Positions 28,567 through 36,761 of a stretch of 64,000 nucleotides of DNA are shown piece by piece. The notes under the pieces were generated by a model. The model was given only the letters and a program-made list of their open reading frames with translations, ran no database searches and was not told the origin of the DNA. The position numbers and the translations under genes are program-made. Source of the stretch: Oceanospirillum sanctuarii (GTDB taxonomy: Bacteria > Pseudomonadota > Gammaproteobacteria > Pseudomonadales > Halomonadaceae); the NCBI RefSeq assembly GCF_002150805.1, contig NZ_MTBA01000004.1:868001-932000 (forward strand). Reading direction: 5' to 3'. The first letter of the stretch is position 1, and each line of letters starts with the position of its first letter.

Positions 28567-30540
28567 ATGTCTGCCTCACCCTCCTCTTCCAAAGCGACGC
28601 GTATCCTTTCTTCAGGGAACAAGTTTGACGCCGGATTTCAGCTCAGCTTTAAAAATGAAATCTCCCTTGCCCTTGATCCTGAGGAGACCTTGCTGTGTCA
28701 GGCACTTAAAGCCGGAATCCCCCATGTGCACGAATGCGGCGGACAGGGTCGCTGTTCCACCTGCAGAGTTGTCATTGAATCCGGACAGGAAAACCTGAGC
28801 CCTGAGACAGACAAAGAGAAACGCCTGAAGGCCCGAAAGCAGCTACCCCATGAAGTGCGTCTGGCCTGTCAGTGCAAGGCCAAAGGTTCCGTAAGCCTGC
28901 GCCGTGTTATCCGGGATGAGTTCGATATCCGCAACGTGCTGGAAAATGGCATTGTCCCCAGCGCCCGCAGCCACAGTGTGGCCATTCTTTTCTGTGATAT
29001 CCGCAACTTTACTGAATTCAGTCAGCAGCACCTGCCCTACGATATTACCCATATGCTTAACCGCTACTTTCAGGCCATGGAGCAGGTGGTGATTCAGCAT
29101 CAGGGTTATCTGGATAAATATCTCGGGGACGGCTTTATGGCCATTTTCGGGCTTGAAAGCCCGTCATCAGTAGCCTGTTCTCAGGCGGTTAACGCTGCAC
29201 TGGAGATGCTAAGCACCCTGAAAAAGCTGAATGACTATTTCGAAGAAGCTTTCGCCTACCGCTTTCAAATCGGCATCGGGATCGACTTCGGCCCCGCCCT
29301 TCTGGGTGAGTTCGGCGGACCACAAAAACGAAGCTTTACCGCCTTGGGTCCAGCGGTCAATCGTGCCTCCCGTATTGAAGCGCTGACCAAAACACTGGGT
29401 AAAAACCTGCTGATTTCTGATGCCTTGTATCAGAAGCTTGCCTCGTCCGATAACCGTCTGAACGAACAGATTCTGAACCGATATTTCCTAAACTCGGATC
29501 TGGTTTCCCTGAAAGGGATCAGAGAAGCCGTTCGCGTTTGGTGTTTTTCGGACGACAACTCAGCAGACCGTTCCGAAGGTCACTCAGATGACAGCCAAAC
29601 AGCAAACAATAAGATATCCTCAATAGAAAGCCTGTCTCAGACAAATGCTGACATTCCGTCTCATCAGACAACCGACGATTTTTCCGACCCGGAGCATCTC
29701 AGTATGGATTTTGCAGTAGATAACCTGGCCGAAGTGATCGGCAGCCCCGCCATTGCTGTTGTTGCAGCCTACGATCCAACCGGACAAAGCGATACCATCG
29801 ATATGGCTATCGCGAAAGTCAGCTTCCACGATGATAACCATCTGACGGTAAACCTGCCTCTTGGGCATAAATTCAGCAAAGGGGATCTGCTGACCATCCA
29901 TCTGGATAACCGTACCGGGGTTGATGAATATGATGCGGAGCTAAGGGTGTTTCGTAGCTCTTATAAAGCACGGGTCAGGGCCGTGGCGGGTAATCAGCTC
30001 ACGGTAGATTATCGCGAGTTCAGCCTGGTTCATGGTATGTCTGAGGCCCTTGCTCTTAGAGAACCGGGTTATCAATATCCAAGTGATGAGCGGAAAATGC
30101 GGGAACTGCCCATTACTCCTCTGGTAGAAGTCCCGGAATTTAACACCGACGAGTACACAAACAAGATAGGTGTTCTTGTCACTCGCACCCCGGAACAGCC
30201 TCACACCACAGTGATGGCATTCTTATCCACAACGGAAGATGACATTTTTATTATCTCCTTCCCCTCCACCTTCAAAGTTCAGCAACTACAGAGGGACATA
30301 CGCTGCTGTTTTGCCATTGACCAACGCGCCAGTTTCACCTTTGAGAATGCCATCGAGTGGAACTATGTGCTGATCGACGCCATCGCTTATGAGGTTCCGG
30401 AAAAACATCCGCTTTATCAGCCGGTTAAAGCCGCCTTTATCGATAAGAACCCGTGGGAAGTTGCCTTCTTCTCGGATCCGAATGTGCGTCTGTATCATCT
30501 GAAATGTCAGTCTACTTTCTGCCCTGCCAGAGGTGCATAG
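28567..30540 (+). CDS. Fusion protein: 2Fe-2S ferredoxin, class III nucleotidyl cyclase, split-barrel domain
   Basis: 657 aa. Residues about 22-112 are an adrenodoxin-like 2Fe-2S ferredoxin domain: C57-x5-C63-x2-C66 then C101. Residues about 135-325 are a class III adenylate/guanylate cyclase: D144 (CDIRNFTEF) and D188 (YLGDG) are the metal aspartates, K184 fits the purine-binding Lys, and N265/R269 (GPAVNRASR) fit the transition-state pair. P262-A263 replace the usual Asp-Thr before VN. A Ser/Asp-rich linker spans about 328-375. Residues about 390-490 are beta-rich and unassigned. Residues about 528-650 resemble a PNPOx-like FMN-binding split barrel. No membrane segment was seen. The product is probably cAMP or cGMP under redox control, which is inference. 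It separates dapD from dapE. Confidence 0.85.
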   Translation: MSASPSSSKATRILSSGNKFDAGFQLSFKNEISLALDPEETLLCQALKAGIPHVHECGGQGRCSTCRVVIESGQENLSPETDKEKRLKARKQLPHEVRLACQCKAKGSVSLRRVIRDEFDIRNVLENGIVPSARSHSVAILFCDIRNFTEFSQQHLPYDITHMLNRYFQAMEQVVIQHQGYLDKYLGDGFMAIFGLESPSSVACSQAVNAALEMLSTLKKLNDYFEEAFAYRFQIGIGIDFGPALLGEFGGPQKRSFTALGPAVNRASRIEALTKTLGKNLLISDALYQKLASSDNRLNEQILNRYFLNSDLVSLKGIREAVRVWCFSDDNSADRSEGHSDDSQTANNKISSIESLSQTNADIPSHQTTDDFSDPEHLSMDFAVDNLAEVIGSPAIAVVAAYDPTGQSDTIDMAIAKVSFHDDNHLTVNLPLGHKFSKGDLLTIHLDNRTGVDEYDAELRVFRSSYKARVRAVAGNQLTVDYREFSLVHGMSEALALREPGYQYPSDERKMRELPITPLVEVPEFNTDEYTNKIGVLVTRTPEQPHTTVMAFLSTTEDDIFIISFPSTFKVQQLQRDIRCCFAIDQRASFTFENAIEWNYVLIDAIAYEVPEKHPLYQPVKAAFIDKNPWEVAFFSDPNVRLYHLKCQSTFCPARGA

Positions 30541-30552
30541 GCATCACACAGT

Positions 30553-30660
30553 TTATGTCCACAGCGGGACTGAACCCGCCTGTGGATAAACTGGAGATAA
30601 CCCTGCTAACTGTAGTCTTTATGCCATCTGGCGACGACTGATTATTTTTTGACCACTCTT
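30553..30660. repeat. Hairpin/DnaA-box repeat, copy 1
   Basis: First of two related units with a 161-bp period. CCACAG at 30559 pairs with CTGTGG at 30580, extended by CGGG/CCCG with one bulge. TGTGGATAA (reverse of the DnaA box TTATCCACA) is at 30581-30589. CTGG and GATAAC follow, and then a TATTTTTTGACC-like end. The hairpin lies just after the cyclase gene stop codon. Function unknown; it may also work as a transcript 3' structure. Confidence 0.65.
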
Positions 30661-30713
30661 TTCGGAAATCTCAAACCGATTTTCCAACTTGCCGGTTTTG
30701 GCAAAACGATCCG

Positions 30714-30817
30714 TTATTTCCACAGCCAAACTGAGTCAGACTGTGGATAAGCTGGCGATAACTACAGCAAGCACAGAACTGACGTTAGCTGCAGAAAAGT
30801 GTCTATTTTTTAACCAG
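30714..30817. repeat. Hairpin/DnaA-box repeat, copy 2
   Basis: Second unit, 161 bp downstream. CCACAG at 30720 pairs with CTGTGG at 30741 and a CTGAGTCAG palindrome lies in the loop. The second perfect DnaA box TGTGGATAA is at 30742-30750, then CTGGCGATAAC and TATTTTTTAACC. The match to copy 1 is strong in the hairpin ends, DnaA box and tail, weaker in the loop. Confidence 0.65.
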
Positions 30818-30875
30818 ATCATCAGCATTCACCCTCATTACAAGGCCGCCGCTTTCCGGTATCATGGCGGGCTGA

Positions 30876-32117
<1,242 letters not shown>

Positions 32118-32159
32118 TAGCACGCTAAGTCTGATGACTCAAAACAGGTTCTGAACGCT

Positions 32160-32474
32160 ATGAGTCTTAGAAAGCGTCTGATCAAAATGTCTCAGAATAC
32201 CCAGCAGAATCTGAGGCGGGTCACTATAGGCACCATCATCTTTTTTGTTGGTGCCGGCATGCTAATGTGGGCGGAAGGGGCAACCCATCTTGAGCCCCTG
32301 CGTCGTGAGCTGGTTGCCCTGCTGTCACTGGCGACCATGGGCATAGGTGCATCACTGGGACTGCTGGGGTATCTTGGCTTAAGCGCTTTTCGTATTTATC
32401 GCTTTCTGAGCATGGATGTTAATGACGACAGCCCGCGCACAGGAAAAAGAACGGATCATAACGATGACAACTGA
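32160..32474 (+). CDS. Small membrane protein, function unknown
   Basis: 104 aa. A basic N-terminus (SLRKRLIK) precedes two predicted membrane helices, about residues 22-40 (TIGTIIFFVGAGMLMW) and 50-76 (ELVALLSLATMGIGASLGLLGYL), then a hydrophilic Asp-rich tail. It sits 43 nt after dapE and its 3' end overlaps the next gene by 11 nt, so the two are probably coexpressed. The family was not recognised. An internal ATG at 32187 is a possible alternative start. Confidence 0.7.
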   Translation: MSLRKRLIKMSQNTQQNLRRVTIGTIIFFVGAGMLMWAEGATHLEPLRRELVALLSLATMGIGASLGLLGYLGLSAFRIYRFLSMDVNDDSPRTGKRTDHNDDN

Positions 32475-32850
32475 AGTTTTTCCCGATATCGAAATTTACG
32501 TACAGGACCCGGATCTGGAAACCATCGAAAGCTGGTTTAAAGAACTCTTCGCCAGCTACTCCGAGCCGAAGCGCCTGGATAAACGCACCTTGCTTTATCA
32601 GGCGGTAAAAGCCGACGGCACCGAAGTCCCTGTGCATGTGGTAGAAAAAGCAGCCGGTAAATACTGGAGCATCTGGTTCGACAGCCCTGAAAGTGGCTGG
32701 ACAACGGATATCGAATGCGCCCGCGCTGCGTTTGCCTTCTTTAACAGCACCATTCGCTGCTCCGTTGGCTCCTGGGAACCGGATCAGCCGATGGATCTCT
32801 GGTGGCAGATCAGCAAGAAAGGTGAAGGCGAAATCAGCTGGCCGGACTAA
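32464..32850 (+). CDS. Conserved hypothetical protein (128 aa)
   Basis: 128 aa starting MTTEVFPDIEIYVQD. The protein is acidic and Trp-rich (WFKELF, YWSIWFD, MDLWWQIS), soluble, with alternating strands and helices, with no recognised motif or signal peptide. The start overlaps the end of the preceding membrane-protein gene, so translation is likely coupled. A terminator lies about 45 nt downstream. Function unknown; a small alpha/beta fold is likely. Confidence 0.75.
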   Translation: MTTEVFPDIEIYVQDPDLETIESWFKELFASYSEPKRLDKRTLLYQAVKADGTEVPVHVVEKAAGKYWSIWFDSPESGWTTDIECARAAFAFFNSTIRCSVGSWEPDQPMDLWWQISKKGEGEISWPD

Positions 32851-32894
32851 GCTCTATTTTCCACTGCAGACGATTTGTCCTGATCAGCTTCACT

Positions 32895-32925
32895 AAAAGG
32901 CCAAAGTTTAATGCTTTGGCCTTTT
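32895..32925. terminator. Bidirectional terminator
   Basis: Perfect 12-bp stem AAAAGGCCAAAG/CTTTGGCCTTTT with a 7-nt loop, between convergent genes. It has A- and T-runs on both sides and can stop transcription from either strand. Confidence 0.85.
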
Positions 32926-32963
32926 CGCTTTCAGGCAGGAATACGTGGTTACTCTGAGCAGGA

Positions 32964-33380
32964 TTACAGCTCACGGAAGAGGTCGAAGCTATCCAGCAAG
33001 CGATAGAGGATTTCCGGTTTCGCCGTCAGGCAACGACGGATCGCTGCAGGAATGTTTTTTCGGGTTTTACGGCAAAGCCCTGACTGCTCTTTAAAACGTA
33101 TCTCAAGACCACGGGCACTGCGCACCTCGGTATGCCCGGGTGAAATCTCCAGCTGAATTCCCAACTGCTCATCCATCAGGCGCTGCATCTTCTGCAGGTC
33201 ATCAAAGTCACTGACCGCTTCTAACCGAGTGATCAGCTTCTTTTCCTCCGTCAGAGTCAGACGAAGAATACGGATATCCTGCTGTGTGCCCTCAATCAGA
33301 TCCTGATGACCGCACTCGCAGACACCTGGCGGACAAGGCTGGCGAACCGGAAAAGGAATATTAGGTAGCGATGCGGACAA
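32964..33380 (-). CDS. Hypothetical protein with N-terminal Cys cluster
   Basis: 138 aa, not recognised. The N-terminus has CPPGVCECGH (three Cys and a His, C-x4-C-x-C-x-H) that could bind a metal. A helical middle (residues about 30-75) is followed by a basic C-terminal half with another Cys (SGLCRKTRKNIPAAIRRC). The start is TTG: GGAGG lies 7 nt upstream and no ATG follows until mid-gene. It is convergent with the preceding genes and shares their terminator. Function unknown. Confidence 0.7.
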   Translation of the reverse strand: MSASLPNIPFPVRQPCPPGVCECGHQDLIEGTQQDIRILRLTLTEEKKLITRLEAVSDFDDLQKMQRLMDEQLGIQLEISPGHTEVRSARGLEIRFKEQSGLCRKTRKNIPAAIRRCLTAKPEILYRLLDSFDLFREL

Positions 33381-33446
33381 AGACAGCCTCCTGCCGAAAG
33401 AGAAACCGAGTCACTATCAGCATAGCCAAGCCGCTGAAAAGCAGGC

Positions 33447-33486
33447 AAAAAAATACCCGGTCACTTCACAGGAAAGTGCCGGGTAT
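33447..33486 (-). terminator. Terminator after the cold-shock domain gene
   Basis: On the minus strand ATACCCGG/CCGGGTAT arms, with an inner CACTT/AAGTG pair, are followed by T7. Confidence 0.85.
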
Positions 33487-33507
33487 CTTTTGTACAGAAC
33501 TTAAGAC

Positions 33508-33939
33508 TTAACTAATAACAGTCACGTCCTCAGCCTGCAGACCTTTATCACTGGTGATAATGGCGAAGCGAACACGCTGCCCTTCTGCCAGTGAACGATG
33601 GCCGGTGCCGCGAATCGAACGGAAGTGAACAAAAACATCACCACCGGAATCACGGGTAATAAAACCAAAACCTTTAGAAACGTTAAACCATTTAACGGTG
33701 CCCATTTCACGGTCATCATTCTCATCATTAGCAATATTCGCTAACTGAGGTGTCAGGTAATTCAGAACCGCAGTGCCTAAGAAGGTGGTCAGAAAAAATA
33801 CAATCGCTGCAGGCACATAATGTCCATTAGCACGCAATCCCTGTTCTCCTGACTGAGTTGCCAGATCGAGAACAAACGGCCCAACAACGGCCATAACCAC
33901 ACTGATTAACACACAACGAACAAAGGAATTTTTGCTCAT
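33508..33939 (-). CDS. Membrane-anchored cold-shock domain protein
   Basis: 143 aa. Two predicted membrane helices (about residues 7-26 and 41-62) precede a full cold-shock domain at about 79-143 ([19 protein letters not shown]). RNP1 KGFGFI is at 89-94 and RNP2 VFVHF at 102-106. CSPs bind single-stranded RNA or DNA, and here the domain would face the cytoplasm, tethered to the inner membrane. The leader upstream contains a large hairpin (34007-34070), reminiscent of cold-shock mRNA control. Ends at a strong terminator. The RNA target is unknown. Confidence 0.88.
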   Translation of the reverse strand: MSKNSFVRCVLISVVMAVVGPFVLDLATQSGEQGLRANGHYVPAAIVFFLTTFLGTAVLNYLTPQLANIANDENDDREMGTVKWFNVSKGFGFITRDSGGDVFVHFRSIRGTGHRSLAEGQRVRFAIITSDKGLQAEDVTVIS

Positions 33940-34006
33940 ACTTACTCTCTCATAAACAATTAGTTATTATTAAAATTCACTTAAAAAACAAAGAACTAAC
34001 ACTCAA

Positions 34007-34070
34007 GCTAGTCTTTACGAGTGCTTTCCCATGGTTCTTCAAAAAGCAATAAAATGAAGTAAAGACCAGC
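34007..34070 (-). promoter_or_regulatory. Structured leader of the cold-shock domain gene
   Basis: Outer arms at 34007-34018 and 34059-34070 (12 nt, one mismatch) enclose inner arms TGCTTT/AAAGCA. On the minus strand it lies about 70 nt upstream of the start codon, and the stretch between them is AU-rich. It could be a temperature-responsive leader, which is inference. Promoter elements were not resolved. Confidence 0.5.
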
Positions 34071-34195
34071 AGAGCTGTGGTATAGAAGGCTGGTGTCGCA
34101 CACTTCATCTTGTCGCCACTAAGCAAGGCTCTATTATACAGAGCATCCCCGGCACTTGAAGTGCCTGAATCCTAACCCTTGTCAGGAATCAAAAC

Positions 34196-34414
34196 ATGCC
34201 AGAAGACAGAATCGACGAACTGGAATTCAAGCTCGCCTTTCAGGACGATACCATAGAAGCTCTGAATAACGTAATCGCGGAACAGGATAAAAGAATTCAG
34301 TTATTAGAAGACGCTGTTCGCGAGCTTTATAAGGAGATAAAAGAAAAAGGCGAACAAAATAATTCAGGCATAGAAGAGTTCGATCCCTCTAAAGAGATCC
34401 CCCCGCATTACTAG
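34196..34414 (+). CDS. slyX: SlyX family protein
   Basis: 72 aa, typical for SlyX. Almost entirely coiled coil: DRIDELEFKLAFQDDTIEALNNVI followed by EQDKRIQLLEDAVRELYKEI, and ends with the family-typical PPHY. The function is unknown in all bacteria; the name comes from its neighbourhood in E. coli. The ribosome binding site is AGGA at 8-nt spacing. Confidence 0.92.
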   Translation: MPEDRIDELEFKLAFQDDTIEALNNVIAEQDKRIQLLEDAVRELYKEIKEKGEQNNSGIEEFDPSKEIPPHY

Positions 34415-34473
34415 GCCTGTAGATAAAAAAACCACACGAAGGGTAAAACGAACCTTAAAGATCAATGGAAACG

Positions 34474-34519
34474 GTTGGCACTGAGAGAGCAGTCAGCTCT
34501 GAGCGTGAAAAGTGCCAAC
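34474..34519. other. Nested hairpin between slyX and bolA
   Basis: Arms GTTGGCACT and AGTGCCAAC (9 bp) enclose an inner AGAGC/GCTCT pair. The genes are convergent, so this may be a weak bidirectional transcript end. No clear T-run. Confidence 0.5.
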
Positions 34520-34528
34520 CCTGATCTG

Positions 34529-34843
34529 TTATTTATCGTGCTTGCTGCCACCCAGACAGTTCGGAGACGCAGGCACTTCTCCACCCCGGCTTTGCCACTC
34601 TTCCGGCGTGTAAGCATGAATCGCTAACGCGTGAACTCCGGACTCCAGCTCATCACCCAGCACACCATACACTTTCTGGTGACGCTGTACCGGACGCAGA
34701 CCTGCAAACACCTCTGAAACTACAGTCAGCTTAAAATGCGAGTTCTCACCACGGCTGTGCTTGTGACTTTCATTTTCCACAGAGATCACCAGAGGTGACA
34801 GCTGATCGGTGAGTTTGCTTTCAATGGTCGCTTGTACAGACAT
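34529..34843 (-). CDS. bolA: BolA family protein
   Basis: 104 aa. BolA proteins pair with monothiol glutaredoxins in Fe-S cluster handling, and some affect cell shape. The class II KH-like fold is visible: IESKLTDQLSPLVISVENES, then HSRGENSHFKLTVVSEVFAGLRPVQRHQKVYGVLGDEL, and GVHALAIHAYTPEEW. The conserved His in RPVQRHQKVY fits a cluster ligand. The C-terminal tail SRGGEVPASPNCLGG is typical of gammaproteobacterial BolA rather than IbaG. Confidence 0.9.
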   Translation of the reverse strand: MSVQATIESKLTDQLSPLVISVENESHKHSRGENSHFKLTVVSEVFAGLRPVQRHQKVYGVLGDELESGVHALAIHAYTPEEWQSRGGEVPASPNCLGGSKHDK

Positions 34844-34944
34844 AAGAAGGTCCTGTGTTCAAAGGTGTTGAATTTCATCTTGAGATGGCCATGCCAATTC
34901 GATAACGCAGATTCGGCATTGATGTACAGATAATTGGGCTGATC

Positions 34945-34976
34945 ATTAAAAAAGAAAGGCCAGCATCAGCTGGCCT
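34945..34976 (-). terminator. Terminator after the DUF3422 gene
   Basis: Minus-strand stem AGGCCAGC/GCTGGCCT with a 4-nt loop, followed by TTCTTTTTT. Confidence 0.8.
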
Positions 34977-35059
34977 CACTTTAGCGCTATCGGGATAAAA
35001 AGCAATCCCTACCACAACGCTTGGTTTTATGCTCTGCATTCAGAACCGGATCAGACAGA

Positions 35060-36544
35060 TCAAATATCCGGCTCTGAATTACTGGCTTTCATAATGGCTT
35101 TTTTCACCCTATGGGTCAGCCACCAAACCAGTGCCACGACAACAGGAACAGAAATCCCCGTAATCAGATCTTTGTTCACGGCGAAACCAGCACTGTAAGC
35201 AGCGCCAACCAGAATCTTGACCAGACTCACCATGTAGTAGCTAATCGCCGCGATAGAAAGACCTTCTACCGTTTCCTGCAGACGCATCTGCAGCTTGCCC
35301 CGACGATCCATGGATGAGAGCAGACTCTGGTTCTGCGCTTCAATGGTCAGATCCACTCGGGTTTGCAGCAGATCACCGGCACGTTCGATACGACGCGCCA
35401 GATCCTCCAGTCGCTCACTGATAGATTCACAGGTATTAAAAGCGGGCGTCAGACGACGTTCCAGAAAGGAGCCGATGGTGAAATAGTTTTCTACCTGCTG
35501 CTCCCTCAACTCATCCATTCGCTTCATCACCAGCGAGTAATACGCCCGCATGGCAGAGAAACGGTAATTGGTATTGGTGCGCCAGCGTTCAACCTGAGCA
35601 GCAAGCTGAGACAGATCCGTCAGCATCTTGCGTTCATCAGCGTGGTCTTTCATATCCGCTGCACTGGCAATAATCGCCGCCAGTTTACGATCCACGTCCT
35701 GCAAAGAAGGACCCAGACGACGTGCTTCCGGAAGCGCCAGCAATGCCATCAGACGATAGGTTTCCATCTCAACCAGACGCTGCAGCAAACGACCGGTCTG
35801 GTTATTGTTCAGGCCGTGGTTGTGGATCAGGAAACGGCCAAAACCATCACCGTGCAAACGGAAAGCACTCCAGACGGTGGCGTCACCATCCATCAGACTA
35901 CCGCTGACCAGACGCTGACCTTCAAAACTGGTTTTCAGCTGCTCACGATTCAGTGCTGGCTGACTGGCATCCAGCATCTCAATGTGGAATGCCGCGACCA
36001 CTTCACCCGGCATCTGGCGCAGCCAATCCTGAGGAATCAGCTCAAGGGCTGTGGAGTTAAACGGCTGCTCACTGGTCTCAGGGCGAATAAAGGTGTAGGT
36101 GACAAATTCCATGTGACGACCACAGCGGAACTGAAAACTACCAAAATCAGCCTGATAGAAGCTGCAGTTCTCCGCAGGCATATTCACGCCATAGCGCTGA
36201 CAGAGATTCTGCAGATGGGCGAATTCACGATCGCGATCTTCTTCCGGAATCAGTACCGCAAGACGCGAAACCCGGGCAGGGGTTTGTACGACAGGAAAAG
36301 GCCGGGCGTGCAGTTCGTTATATAGCTCATCCCGGCGGGGATGGACCCGAAACGGCAAGCCAGCATTGTTATCTGTAAAGTTATCGCTGGCAGGAAAACG
36401 ATGATCTGCCAGCTCTGCGCTGTCGATCGCCTCTTCAGGGTCTACTGACAGCGTGTTCTCCTTCGTCAGCAGATCCTGATCTGCTGACGAAGCATTAGAA
36501 TTTGACGCAATTTCCGATGAATGGGGACGTGCCTCTGCGCTCAT
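35060..36544 (-). CDS. DUF3422 family membrane protein
   Basis: 494 aa. A poorly conserved Ser/Asp-rich N-terminal stretch (1-75) is followed by FRVHPRRDELYNELHARPFP, the family hallmark, a long soluble alpha/beta region, a coiled-coil segment (about 340-420) and two membrane helices near the C-terminus (about 435-480: VSLVKILVGAAYSAGF and ISVPVVVALVWWLTHR). The function is unknown. The topology suggests a cytoplasmic sensor or scaffold anchored at its C-terminus. It is transcribed alone, with its own terminator. Confidence 0.85.
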   Translation of the reverse strand: MSAEARPHSSEIASNSNASSADQDLLTKENTLSVDPEEAIDSAELADHRFPASDNFTDNNAGLPFRVHPRRDELYNELHARPFPVVQTPARVSRLAVLIPEEDRDREFAHLQNLCQRYGVNMPAENCSFYQADFGSFQFRCGRHMEFVTYTFIRPETSEQPFNSTALELIPQDWLRQMPGEVVAAFHIEMLDASQPALNREQLKTSFEGQRLVSGSLMDGDATVWSAFRLHGDGFGRFLIHNHGLNNNQTGRLLQRLVEMETYRLMALLALPEARRLGPSLQDVDRKLAAIIASAADMKDHADERKMLTDLSQLAAQVERWRTNTNYRFSAMRAYYSLVMKRMDELREQQVENYFTIGSFLERRLTPAFNTCESISERLEDLARRIERAGDLLQTRVDLTIEAQNQSLLSSMDRRGKLQMRLQETVEGLSIAAISYYMVSLVKILVGAAYSAGFAVNKDLITGISVPVVVALVWWLTHRVKKAIMKASNSEPDI

Positions 36545-36637
36545 GGTCTATCGATATCCTTGTATTTTTTTATCGGCGACCGGTCGGAACTCCATCAGGG
36601 TCAGGACGAAGCTGAACGAGTAGCCCAAAGCCTGCGA

Positions 36638-36666
36638 CCGGAGGATAGCCGGTCAGGCTGGCACTC
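36638..36666. other. Hairpin in the gap between the ABC permease and DUF3422 genes
   Basis: GCCTGCGACCGG and CCGGTCAGGC pair with a 2-nt bulge, about 100 nt upstream of the DUF3422 start. No other element was identified in the 217-bp gap. Confidence 0.35.
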
Positions 36667-36761
36667 ATCAAAAAAGCCGGTGCAGCTCTTTGTTCATTAT
36701 ATTCAACACCCGTTGAAGGGTTATGCAAAAACGGCTCCAGCCCAAGGGGCAGAAAAGTCTG

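Noticed and set aside
30541-30817. Replication origin
   Set aside because: Two DnaA boxes in a duplicated hairpin are too few for oriC, with no AT-rich unwinding region, dnaA or dnaN in the window.
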